The notes under the pieces were generated by a model. It was not told the origin of the DNA and ran no database searches. It worked only from the letters and a program-made list of their open reading frames with translations. From assembly GCA_028551475.1 (NCBI GenBank), contig CM052359.1, forward strand, positions 7,379,583-7,443,582: a DNA stretch of 64,000 nt, given 5' to 3'. A program made the translations under genes and the position numbers. The first letter of the stretch is position 1. Every line of letters begins with the position of its first letter. Of the stretch, positions 11,795-23,569 are shown one piece after another. Source of the stretch: Casuarina equisetifolia (lineage: Eukaryota > Streptophyta > Magnoliopsida > Fagales > Casuarinaceae).

Positions 11795-14700
11795 TTCCTA
11801 CCCACATTAGAGCTGCCTTGTCCTCAAGGTGGAAATTAGGATAATGTAACAAAAATGAGGACTCTTTTTTCTAAGTAGCTTCATAAAGTGCTCTACCTTC
11901 CCAATGCACTAAGTACTCAATTTAACCATTCACTTGTCTCTTCTCAAGGATGGCTCTTGGAGTATTCTCTACCTCCTTGCCTTGAATATTAACAAGGAAG
12001 CTTATGGGGGCTAGCCAAACAATTCCAACATAATGCTTCAACTTGGAGACATGAAACATTGGATATACTCTCAACTCTTCTAGTAACTCCAACTTGTATG
12101 CAATTGTTCCTATTCTCTGTAGCACCTTAAAAGGTCCATAAAACTTAGGGGACAAATTTTGTTTCTTCCTTTTTGTCACAATAGTTTGGTGGTAATTAGG
12201 CTCCATCAAATACATATAGTGTCCTGCTTCAAACTATATCTTAGATCTAGTGCAATCATAAAACTTTTTCATCCTGAATTAGGCTCATTTTAACTTTTGC
12301 TTTAACTAGGATACCTTATCATTCTCTTTGTTAGTATCTGCTCCACTAAGGCAACTATTGTAGCTCCTAGAATGGAAGACAATAAGCTTAGTGGGTGACA
12401 ACCATACATAATCTCATAAGGAGTGTGGAGTGTAAAACCATGCTAGCTAGTGTTGTAGTAATACTATGCCCAAGAAAGCCATTTTATCCATTCCTTTGGG
12501 GTATCTCTAACAAAACATTGAAGGTGCATCTCCACAATGCGGTTCACAACCTCTATTTGTCAATCTAATTGAGGATGATAAGCTAAAGTGAAATTAAAAC
12601 TAGTTCCTTGCAAACAAAATAATTCCTTCCAAGACAAGCTAGTAAACAATGGATTTCTATCACAAATAATAGATTTAAGCATACCATACATCTTAAAGAT
12701 GTGATCAAAGAAGACCTGAACAACTATTTGTGCTATATAAGGATGCACCAAAGCAATAAAGTGGATAAATTTTGATAAACGATCCACCATTACCAAAATT
12801 TTTTATTTCCCCCAAGAAACTAGTAACCTTTCAATAAAATCCATAGAAATATCATCCCATATTTGTTTAGGAATAGGAAAAGGTTGTAGTGTACTTGCTG
12901 GAAAAGAATTAATACTTTTACATTTCTAACAAGTAGCACATTCACCAACCTACTTGGCTATGCACTCATTCATCCCTTTTAAAAAAGAAAAAATTGATTT
13001 GTTCTGAAGTTTTATGCATCTTTTCATGAATACTAGCATGGATCTCATTGACAATCATCGAAATCAAAGAAGAGGTGTTATTTAAGTAAATGCACCCCCT
13101 ATAAAATATTATTCTGCCTTTGTACTCCTAAGGTCTAATATCTTCCCTTTGTTAAATTCATTCCACTAAGTTTTGTAATTTAGGATTTGTAGCCACCTCA
13201 TCAATAATAGTATCAACCCATTAAGGAATCAATTTTGAGATAGCCTAGACTACCCCTTCTTCCACTTCCCTCTCATGATGGGATAAGGCATATGCTACAA
13301 CATTTTTTTGCCCAGACTTGTATTCTACCATAAAGTCATATCTGATAAGTTTGAGCATCCATTTCTTCTACATAGGAGTAATAATCTTTTGTTTCTACAA
13401 GTACTTTAAAACTCCTTTGATCCACGCTTGTAATAAACAATCTTCTAACCAAATAATGTCTCCATTTTTAAACTGCCGTAACTATAACCAACATCTCCCT
13501 TTTATATATAGATAAATTTAAGCAATGTCCATGCAAGGCTCTATTAAAGAAAGCAATTGGCTGAGTTCCTTGAGTTAACACTGTGCCAACTCCTCACCTA
13601 AAAGCATCACACGCTATGATAAATGTTTGAAATAAATCAAGAAAGGCCAATACCAAAGCTATGGTCATTATTGTCTTTAACCTTTCAAAAGCTTCTTATG
13701 CCTTATCATTCTATATAAATGCATCCTTCTTTAATAAGTCCGTTAGTGGCTTTGTTATTTTCCCATAATGAGTGATAAACTTGCAATAATACTTAATCAT
13801 ACCAAGAAACCCCCTAAGACCCTTGACTATAGTTGGCGTAGCCCATGCTATAATCGCATCAATTTTATCTAAATCAACTATTGCATCGTTGACACCCACT
13901 ACATGACCTAAATACTTCTCTACATCCAAACTCACACTTAGATCTTTTCACAAAAAGTTGGTGTTGACGTATGATGTCCAATAGTTATTTCACATGCTTT
14001 AAATGATCCTCTTAACACTTGCTATAGACCAAGATGTCATCAAACAACACCAAAACCATCTTTTGTAACAATTCTTTGAAAACCACATTCATTAAAGATT
14101 GGAAAGTAACCGATCTATTCATCAACCTAAATGGCATGATCAAAAACTCAAAGTGGCCATGATGAGTGTGGAATGCAGTTTTCTCTATATTCTCCTCTCT
14201 CATGCAAACTTGATAATACTCAAACCAAAGATCGAAGTTTGAAAAAAATTGAGCCCCATGCAACTCATCTAATAACTCATCGATGGTAGGAATGGAAAAC
14301 TTATCCTTAACAATGTGTTTATTCAACTCCCTATAGTCAACACATAGTCATCAAGACTCATCCAATTTCTTAACCAACAAAATTGAGGAAGAAAATAGAC
14401 TCGCACTCAAACAAACCATTCCATCCTTAAGTAGCTCTGTAACTAATCTCTTAATATCCCTTTTTGGAAAATGAGGATAACGATAAGGCCACACTGAAAT
14501 GGGATCCCCCTCTCCTTTTAAGACAATCTTATGATCATGACTCCTTGGGGGAGGTAACCCCTTGGGTTCTCTAAAAATAACTTCATAATGATCCAATAAT
14601 TCATCCATTTCAAGTCCTACTAACTCGATATTACTTCTAATATTGTCTAACTCACATAGTTGTACTACTACCACCATCCCTTCTTTGTTCAATTCCTTAT

Positions 14701-16519
14701 TCATCTCCTTCCCAAATTACGTTAAATCCTTTATACGATGACCTCATAATTCAACCTCTTTTCTACCATAATGAAACTTCATCCGCATAATCCAAAAATT
14801 CCACATGACATCTCCCAATGTTTCTAGCCATTGAATTCCTAACACTACATTTGAAGCCTCGATGGGTAAGACAAATAACTCCAAAGGCATAATGACCCAT
14901 AGAATTCAAACTTCAATACCAGTACACTTACCATGACCTTGAATTTCTCACCATTTGCCACCCACACTCGGAATTGATGATCTTTTTTAATACGCAAGCC
15001 AATTCTATTTGTTATCCTCTTACTAATAAAATTATGAGTACTGCTTATGTCTACCAAAACTCCAACCTGCCTTTAATACTCCACCAAACTCCCATCTTGT
15101 TGGAATATATAGGATCCAACACATCTATGCACATCTTCTTAGGTGCATGTCCTTCATACATGGCATTAAGGGAAACTTCAAAGTCCCCTTGGCATAATGG
15201 ATGGCACAACCTTCTATTCTCTTCTTCATTCTCATTATCCTCCAACTCATTTAGTTAAACCACTTCTAACTAGAATAACTTTTTCTTACAACAGTGCCCC
15301 AAAGTGTACTTCTCATCACAATGGAAACATAAGCCTCTCACTTTCTTGTCCTCATATTGATCCATTGTCACTCATTTAATGAGTAATGTACCATATCTCA
15401 TTCCCTTGTTAGATGGGGGCTAATCTCCCCAACTTTTTCAACCACTAAAACTCATGCTTCCTTTGTAAGACTTATATTGCTTCTCAAAATTCTTAGCTAA
15501 CCTAATGGCTTCTGTGAGGGTTTATGGCCTATTCACCTTAACATCAACCATATTATCAAGTTTAACTCCACTAATGAATCCTTCCACTTGTTGCCATGGT
15601 AATGGCAAACCTCCCTTAATCAATAAAGTAGAATATTTTTCATAGTTAGCATTAATGGATCCGGTTTGGACCAATTTCGTTAAATTTCCATAATGGTTCT
15701 TAAATGCACTTTCTCCAAAACATTCCATGACCCCATCCTTAATTCTATCCTAAATGAGTTCCTTCTATGCCATTCTATGTTCCTCTTCAAAAACTTGAAA
15801 CTATTTAAAAGCACTACCAGATATATTCCAAGTAATCATTTTAAGTTTTTCTCAATCAGCAAATTGATATAATTCAAAGTATTTAGTTACCTAATAAATC
15901 TAATTTGCCGAATCTTCTATACCATCAAAGTGGGCAAAGTATGGACTAAGAGTTAATGCTCTTTTTCCCCCACCGAAATATCCCCAATCACCTCCATCCC
16001 AATCATACACCCTATTATCATAAGTTCTACCATCATTAAAACGTCAGTGGTCTCTGGATTCCTTAAATCGAAAGTTCTGACGATCATGAAAGTCTCTATC
16101 CTAGAGAACTCGTCATCCTCATCATGACCCCCCACACGAGAATCATGAACATCCTCCTATCGGACATCTTTTCCCCCGGAGAAAGCCTCCTTTCTACCAT
16201 TCCAACTACCTGCATGTGGGATGTTCATGTAGTTGGTCACTTGGAGAACTAAGCTACTTCCCGTTCTCAAAATTTTCCCCACCGCCAGAAGTGTCGGCCA
16301 CCACAAACCCAATCATCGTATTCTTGGATAGGTTGGGATTATCAATGATGCCAAAAAAGCCACTTCTAACCATGGCACATTTTATTTCAGCCATTTGGTG
16401 GGTGACCAAGAGAATGGCTTGTTAGAGTTGTTGGATGAGTTCCAACTGCTCTTAGAAACGTTGATCAATGTTAATCTCTGCTGAAGCTTCCATCAGAACT
16501 TGCACCTTCAGCCGAGCCG
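11795..16519 (-). pseudogene. Gypsy element B polyprotein remains (gag-pol)
   Basis: Minus-strand landmarks in order: gag capsid-like (15522-15728); zinc knuckle CFHCDEKYTLGHCC (about 15280-15330); protease region 14845-15057, where the catalytic Asp-Ser-Gly has decayed to DISSTHNF; RT N-terminal part 14351-14704; RT palm 14012-14326 with VLFDDILVYSK; RT/RNase H connection 13711-13935 with RGFLGMIKYY; integrase core 12560-12796 with MVMVDRLSKFIHF and AYHPQ; integrase C-terminal GPFKVLQRIG and FHVSKLK at 11922-12215, followed by a chromodomain-like tail with YPNFHLEDKAAL near the LTR. Stops and frameshifts separate these pieces, so the element is dead. Confidence 0.87.
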
Positions 16520-16531
16520 GCTCCGATACCA
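16520..16531 (-). other. Primer-binding site of gypsy element B
   Basis: The minus strand reads TGGTATCGGAGC, three bases from the 5' LTR. It is a typical plant gypsy PBS. Confidence 0.75.
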
Positions 16532-16534
16532 CCT

Positions 16535-16958
16535 TGTTATAGGCGGCAATAATGGCAGTGGTTTGAGACAAGTTTTGGGACCTTGAACTTGGAAATCCTC
16601 CCTAGGGAGTGATTGAAGGTGCTTGTGACCTTTACTAATGGTGAAATCACATAAATAGATGAGCTTAACAGAAAGAGAAAAGGTTGCAGCTAAAAACATT
16701 GTTCACTATTTCCCTAGAAATGATATGAAAACCTACATAATAGTTGTCCCAAATGGCAGCGTTCTGACTCACTACAAGACTCATAATATAACATAGACCC
16801 AAGAAACACAAGCCTAATACAAAGATAACATAAACCCAATAACAATAATAACATAACCCAAATACAAGGACCTAACAAAATAACAGCCCAGCCCCAAAGA
16901 GCCCCTTACACATGCACCCCTCTCCACCTCCTCTGTGGCTTACGATAAGTCTATAACA
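16535..16958 (-). repeat. 5' LTR of gypsy element B
   Basis: 424 bp; plus orientation begins TGTTATAGGCGG and ends GTCTATAACA. Confidence 0.88.
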
Positions 16959-18867
16959 TTCGCCTTTTCATGAAGTCTCCGATCTTATATAGCATAAAAC
17001 ATAACTCCTCTAAGAGGATGGCTTTAACCCTACAACATGTGGTAATGGAGCTCTCCACCCTGTCCCTTATAATTATGGAATTATGACATGAATCTAAATA
17101 TATATAATGTATCTTTATTCATCTAACATGGACAAAAAGATAATCAGCAAGTGTTCAATGAGAACTAAACAAAAAGATCAATTTCTCATGTTACCAAACC
17201 ATTTAACTATTTTGAATACTTCTCTTGCAGTAAAAAAGAGATATACTTGTTCGCTTCTCTCACTGTTATTTTCATTATTAGGATGCAACTTATCTATTTG
17301 ACAATTAGGAATCAAGACATATGCATTACAATCAAAAATTTCAAAAACAAAATAATCTTCAAAAGATATCCATTGTTTGGTGATCCATCTCACCTAGCTC
17401 TGCGTCACCTCACTTGTTATAGAACGGGAAAAGAAGTGTATTTGGTAGCCCTTAAAACAATTATGCAGCGGATGGCCGGTGTTCACCAAACCAGCAATGA
17501 GTTCCTCTACTCTGAACAAGCCATTGAAATGGGCCTCAGCAACAATTGTCAGGCCATCCATCTTTGACAAAGGTAGTATATTTCTAAGAAAACATCTTAA
17601 GAGAAAAATTAAACTCACTAAGATTCGGTTCTATCAATTTCGCACCAGATTCGCCACATAGGTATGATGTCTGCCCAGAGTTATTTAACATGATCTTCAG
17701 ATAGGAATCGGTTTGTGATCTTTTTAAGAATCAAATACAGCATCAGACAACTAAATTAAACATCATGGATTGTTGTTGAAGAATTTTATATTACAGAATA
17801 AAACAATGCAACTGTTGTGAATAATCTCTCCGGATTTGATTGCTTAAAATAATGCGTCACTCTTAGGTGTGGAAACAAGTTAAATAAAATGTCAATTGCC
17901 TAGTGAAAGCAACATTTGTGCCCTTAACAAAGTCGTTGGACTCAAAGGCTGCTAAGTTGTTCTGTTTTAGATTTATTCTCGAGAAACAAGCACATTTATT
18001 GTGGATAAAATGAAGGGAACTGAATTTATATTACCTTTTTTTTTCGTCCAAAAGATCTTATCGATCTCCCCAAGAATTGTTTTTTGTCAACTAGTTAATC
18101 TGTAGAAAACCCAATTTTAGTAATATTTGTTTGTAATTGGTGATCTTTTGTGAACTTTTATGTATGTAAATACTTTTGTATTTATATCAAATTTATAGTT
18201 TTGAATAAATAATTCTCACATTAGAAAACATATAATTAAGTTCATACCAAGCCATGGGTGCTCCCAAAAGCATCTTAACAAACCATGGGTGCTCAACCAT
18301 GCCCATTGATTGTATCGTGACTGACCTAACGTAGCGGTGATGGTTGGGCTAGCTAGTATCTAGCCTTAATAGATCAGGGATCTAGTTATCACTAGTTGTT
18401 GCATCCTTGATGGTTAGGCATGACCTTAACTACCTTTGTCCAACGAAACCCAAACACGTCCAATGTTACTAATTTAAACATGACCTAAAATTCTTTTAAA
18501 AAGGAATCTAATTTGGAGACCTAATTTATCTATGTACTTTTTTTGTTTGAGAAAGAAAAGGAATCTTAAATTTAGGATAACTATAATTTTAGATTTTAAA
18601 TCATAAAATTGAAATTATAGTCATGATACTAGAGTGGTTGTATCAATATTTTCTTGAGAAATCAATATTTAATCTCACTTAAATTTGGCAAAAATTATGA
18701 ATATAAAATTGAAATAAAACTTGAACACGACATTGAGAAATCAAGGGAATAAGCTTTTGATTACTCTAAGAAAAAATAACATATGTATGAAATATGATAA
18801 GGTACTTCTTATCATTTTCATTAATAATTCATATTTAAAACTTTGTTAGTTTACAATTTATACTTAA

Positions 18868-18995
18868 GTCTTGATAGTTCAATGGCACCTAAGAGCTCTA
18901 TCACATAAAAGGGCAGGGTTTAAACCTTTTCATTCCCCAATAAAGACCTAAATCCCTCAACCCAACCCCATCCTTGATAAAATAATAATAATACT
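18868..18995 (+). mobile_element. Candidate tRNA-derived SINE
   Basis: An A-box-like TTGATAGTTCAATGG (18870-18885) is followed about 30 bases later by a B-box-like GGGTTTAAACC (18916-18926). A short pyrimidine-rich body then runs into an (AAT)n-type tail near 18980-18995. The spacing fits an internal pol III promoter. I found no target-site duplication. Confidence 0.4.
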
Positions 18996-20469
18996 AAATA
19001 AGCATACATAACTAATATAATATAATTAAATCAAGACCAAAAAGTTTTAATTTTTAGGTCAAGTAATCTTCCAACAAGGTGTTATTGTAAAACTCCTTAA
19101 TTGTAATCTCTCCCAAATATTAGCTTTGCCAATGGCTTATCAAGATAAGTGTTGGATAAAACAATTTTTTGTTATGGACTATTGTGAAGTTCTTGATCAA
19201 CTTTGCTGTAAATAAAGTAGATTGAGGACGTGTTTATTATACATACGTGTAATAACACTTGTAATTTTTCTGTCAAACTTCCATTTGAGGAAGAGTACTA
19301 TAACTGTAATGATAAACTCATGGATGAGGGAAAACTTTGGGATAAATATATTATGTGCCACATCGTGCAAATGTCTAAATGATTAATTTTGAAACCCATA
19401 ATTATGATGACGCGTGTAAGTTTTGATAAGATCACATTTTAGGAAGTATGCGGTTGATATAATGATAATTAAAACATGAAAGTGACATTGTTTTTTACAA
19501 AATGTCACGCTAGAAGGTTGTATTATCAAATTAACACAATTATTGTAAAATCCATACACTCAAGTTTCTAATATAATTCATTTTCCAACATTTACATCAT
19601 AGTCTTACCAATTACTATTTTCCCGAAATATCCACCAATTATTTTCTAGAAAAATAAGAAGCCATAGGTTTGCATAAAGCATGATGTACCAATATTTTCG
19701 ATGCCATAAGGACTTTTCTTTTCTTTTCAAATATAGAATCCAACTTATATTTTGGAATATCAGAATGAAGAATCTTCACAAGGGTGGATGCCATTGCTCG
19801 TATCTTATAGCATACAGCAAATAGATTATGTTGGGCCATTACATGGAAGTTGGGTGTGATCAAACTGCACCACTTGAGGGAAACTATTGGAATACAACTG
19901 TTATGGCTTTTGAAAAGTAAAGCAATGACCTTTTGAAAAATAAAATTCTTAGATAAAGGCATGATGTGACAACATTATCACTTGATCACAACTTGCACTT
20001 TTCATTCTACTCGAATCCCAAAGACCCTTTACTCAAAGCACCAACTTTCTTTCCTCTCCCTCTGGTTTCGTGGAAACATATGTGCTTTGAGTTCTTCATA
20101 AGTACTTTCTAGTTTTTCGATACTTATCTAGTGGTAGGCCAAGGTGGTTTGTGACTTTTTTGAACTTATGTATATACGTGGATGTGTAACAAAAATGAAA
20201 AAAGAGAAAAATAAAAGTGCTTCAAACTTTATATCACTTTCAGCCAGTCAGTCATGAAGGTGCTCGATTGTCGTTACATAGTCTTTCTTCTAGCCCACAG
20301 GGAATAAGAAATTATAAAAATAAAAGTTAAAATATCTTCCAAATTGAGCACAACTTATAGCTTGCAAGTTTTACCAATTGGGATACTCCACGAAATAAAT
20401 ACTATTTTTAAATTTCGTCCACAGATTTTTAAGCTTAAATCAGATTTGGAGATCAATGATCAAAATATT

Positions 20470-20735
20470 AATAATTGATGGTGTCAAGGTCCTGAAGGTC
20501 ACACTCAGATCACAGTCATTGGTGGGACCCGTGGTTTGTCCCAGGGTAAACCCGATACGCGTGGCTTTCCGCGACTGACCAATCAGAGGGCTACGCCCGT
20601 CCCGAAACACGTGTGTGTGGGACTCCTGGTTTCGGAAGGCCCCTCCTGTAAAGCGACTAATCTGTTGGCTACCGCTGGTTTTCCCACCTGAATGACTTCA
20701 ATGCCCCTGTACTTGTGGCATTATGTCATTTATGG
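20470..20735 (+). promoter_or_regulatory. GC-rich promoter-like block about 0.8 kb upstream of FLZ gene
   Basis: This island is sharply GC-richer than its flanks. It contains a CCAAT box (GACCAATCAG near 20577), CACGTG (within AAACACGTGTGTG near 20607) and ACGCGT/CGCG motifs. It could be distal promoter of the FLZ gene at 21585, separated from the TATA region by AT-rich DNA. The direction and target gene are inference. Confidence 0.35.
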
Positions 20736-21491
20736 CCTCGCTGCAAATTATTGGCAAAAACAGTTTTATTTAAATTTATAAGAAAAAAATCTATTTATTC
20801 TTAAGTATGTTGGATAAAGTTAAATTTTTTAATATTATATCAAAACTTAAGTTTCAAAAATAAAATTTTATATTATTAAATGAATAAAAACTCAAATCCC
20901 AACCTTTTAGATAGTAAAATCAATTGAGTTACTAAAAGAATTAAAACTCTGAAAACATGGATTGAAAAGATTGTTAAGTATTTCCTTAAGAATCTTAGCA
21001 TGAATATCAATAATATAGAACCAACTCTTTTAAAAATATAAATATAAATTTATATGTGTGTGTATTATTAACAGGAAATAGCAAAGACAACCAAAAGGGT
21101 GCAATAGTCATTAGGCGCTTGAAGCAACCACAGGCTAAATGGACAAAGAAACACGGACCCTCCAATTTCAGTGGGCTCAGTGGTTTGGACAATGATTGCA
21201 TCTCCACTCAATCTCGGATGTTCAACACGTTGCACAAATCAACGGTACAAGTAGGCAGGAATCTCTTTTTGTCCAATGACGCAGACATTTGTGGGGTCGC
21301 CATCATAGAAATGGACATGTTCTGAAAATAGACCCATTGACAATGACCTAAAAAAGAAAGAGACTAATAGAATCATTTTAATATTGTCAATAAAACAATC
21401 AATTGATATGTTGGCTTTTTCCAACGCAATTATCACCCACAAAATTCCAAAGACAAACCGTGGGCTTAGTTCAACCACTCCATCATCATAA

Positions 21492-21498
21492 TATAAAG
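21492..21498 (+). promoter_or_regulatory. TATA box of FLZ gene
   Basis: TATAAAG in the context AATATAAAGCCATCC, 93 bases before the ATG at 21585. That position would give a leader of about 60 nt. Confidence 0.55.
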
Positions 21499-21584
21499 CC
21501 ATCCACCATATCTTCATTCCAGCTTAATATTTCTTCACTCAAATCCTCTTATCAACATTGTTTCATGCATACACTTTGATCATA

Positions 21585-22434
21585 ATGATCGGGAAGTTAT
21601 CCGAAATCTTAGTTTCCGGCAACCGTGCGGGGTTTTTCGAAATTGCCTCGAGTCCGAGGACTCCATTAGACCTCAAGATACCATCGCCTAGAGGGTTTAA
21701 GAAATATGATCACGGAGGGGTTGGGTTGGGGATTGTTGCTGCTCTTGAGAAACCCAACGCTGGTGCGTGCGAAGTTTTGGCTAAATATGCTGTCTGTAGT
21801 TGCAGTTTGACTCGATCCAATCCTATTCCGGTGACCGCCGGCAAAAACTCCGGCAGAGTGAATGGGTTCCATGGGGACTTGGAGGAAGGCACATCGGAGA
21901 ATTATACGTACGTCACTTGCCGGGGACGTGGTAAGTCCTCCACCAGGGTTTACTATGATGGAGGTGAAAATGGGTCAAGTGGGCGTGAAAGAAATGTTCC
22001 TGAAAGATATAGCAACATGGGTGTTCTTCCGGATTCACGCCCAAGATACGAGGAAACTTTATCAGTGTACCCAACTTCAGATTTTCTCAGTTCATGTCAC
22101 TTGTGCAGTAAAAAACTCCATGGAAAGGACATATACATGTACAGGTAATAACTACTTCTCTTTCTGGAAGTTTTTTCCTTATGTTATTTTCGATTTACAA
22201 TGAGAAGTTTGCGGTTAGATTCTGAAAGGGAATTGATTAAGAGAGTAATAACTGATGTTTGCTTGATTTTGCAGGGGAGAGAAGGCATTTTGCAGTACTG
22301 AGTGTAGGTCAAGGCAAATAATTATGGATGAGTACAAAGAACAGTGCAGATCTGAGGCACCAAGATCTGCGGATGTTTCAAGCTCACCATACACAAGAGG
22401 CCAGATCTTCTCCACTGGAATTTTGGCAACTTAG
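21585..22434 (+). CDS. FCS-like zinc finger (FLZ, DUF581) protein
   Basis: Two exons (21585-22144, 22275-22434) joined across a GT-AG intron give 239 residues. FLZ proteins are plant adaptors that bind SnRK1 energy-sensing kinase through a Cys2-Cys2 zinc finger. The FLZ domain is at about residues 172-212: SSCHLCSKKLHGKDIYMYR in exon 1, then GEKAFCSTECRSRQIIMDEY in exon 2. It has the CxxC and FCSxECR signatures. The intron sits within YMYR|GEKAF, the position I recall for this family. The N-terminus has SPRTPLDLKIPSPRG and GGVGLGIVAAL, conserved in the FLZ8/MARD1-like group. The first ATG in frame is 21585; upstream codons in frame lack an ATG. It lies between the ORA47-type ERF and the JAZ gene, as in Arabidopsis (from memory). 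Confidence 0.92.
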
Positions 22435-23569
22435 ACGATAAAAAGGTGACCCTGAAATGGTTGCCATGGCAGGACCTGATGGTGGTGTTGGTCACTGAGT
22501 ATATATATATACACGACTACTAATTAATCAGCTTCTTGTTAATTCATAAGGGAAGAAAACTAGAACGAATATAGAATAGAAATTTTGTGTTTAATCTAAG
22601 AGAGGATGTTCTTCAATTGGGGTTATGAGTTGTGAATGAAAGAGAAGCACAAGCTTCATGTATCTCTCACTTGTGTTCTTCCCGATGAACTTCAAGAGGC
22701 ACAAGTTTCATATACTTCCCGTTGCTTGCAGCGGAAAGATGATATGAACGGATCGACAAACAAATTCCAATAGGAACTGAAATCAGATCTTGGGATTGAG
22801 TGCTACCATCCTAGAAATAGATGAGCATCCATTAAGTGGCTCGAAGTAAAGTAAGAATGAAAGAAAAAAAGGCCTTTTCTCTGCCATTCTAATCTCCATT
22901 GTTATGGCATTTAATTGAAAAAGGAACTACTAAATTGATAACGAAGACATGGATAAGATGTGGTCATCTTTGTTAAGGGGAGTGGCCAATACAATACATC
23001 ATATATCATAATGGTCATAATATCTAAAGAAAGGAAGATTGCATAAAAAATTCAATTACTTCGGGGCTCAATCTTTGTGCTCCAGTACATCATTTTTGTA
23101 CAATTATCCATATTGGTTTATGTACACAACAGACTTTTTAAGCCTTTGCTTTGAGGAGAATTACAACCCACGGTGACAAAATAAACCAAAGACATAAAAC
23201 AGAATGGGTTATTTCTCCCTGCATCAATCTGGGTCCGTCTTTGTTCACAGAATGTGTGAATGTAAACCGCAAATGTAAACATTATTCCCTCAAATCACTC
23301 TCGATAAACAAAGAAAATCAGTAACTTGATGATCCTTGAATTAATTGGGACATCATAATTCATTAAAGAGGTACATTCTATCGCATACAAGGCACGTCAG
23401 TGACAAATACATAAATCAACGCAGCAGATGAAGCATCCGATGAAAGTGGGAGAAGAAAACAAAAAAAAAAAGGGTAAGAAAATAAAAAAGAACAGATGGC
23501 AAGACATCCCAAAGGCTGTAAGATTATTATTCCTCCCTGGAAGGTTATAATGGGAGTTTCAACTCGTAA
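22435..23569. other. Convergent intergenic region between FLZ and UBP1 genes
   Basis: The two genes converge here, so this holds their 3' UTRs. A short (TA)n run lies at 22500-22512. I see no further gene. Confidence 0.5.

Larger units (their letters stand above)
11347..16958 (-). mobile_element. Ty3/gypsy LTR retrotransposon with chromodomain-type integrase end (element B)
   Basis: LTRs at 11347-11794 and 16535-16958 share TGTTA...AACA/GACA ends and align along their length with indels. The right copy has near-perfect terminal inverted bases (TGTTATAG...CTATAACA). A PBS (minus TGGTATCGGAGC, 16520-16531) sits three bases inside the right LTR. The flanking 5-mers are TTCGT (11342-11346) and TTCGC (16959-16963), a target-site duplication with one mismatch. 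Minus-strand order is gag, zinc knuckle, protease, RT, RNase H, integrase, chromodomain-like end, which is the gypsy order. LTR divergence by eye exceeds that of the two copia elements, so this is probably the oldest insertion. Confidence 0.92.
16959..21491. other. Long intergenic region between gypsy element and FLZ gene
   Basis: I see no supported protein gene in this 4.5 kb. Minus-strand open stretches at 17178-17393, 17394-17618 and 19639-19962 show no domain I recognise. A candidate SINE lies at about 18868-18995. A GC-rich block at about 20470-20735 has promoter-like motifs. The rest is AT-rich. Confidence 0.4.

Noticed and set aside
17178..17618. Two adjacent minus-strand frames as a broken gene
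   Set aside because: They abut and look somewhat protein-like, but I recognise no domain, so no gene is claimed.
18252..18295. Repeated CCATGGGTGCTC as a mobile-element footprint
   Set aside because: Only 12 bases repeated twice, with no further structure.
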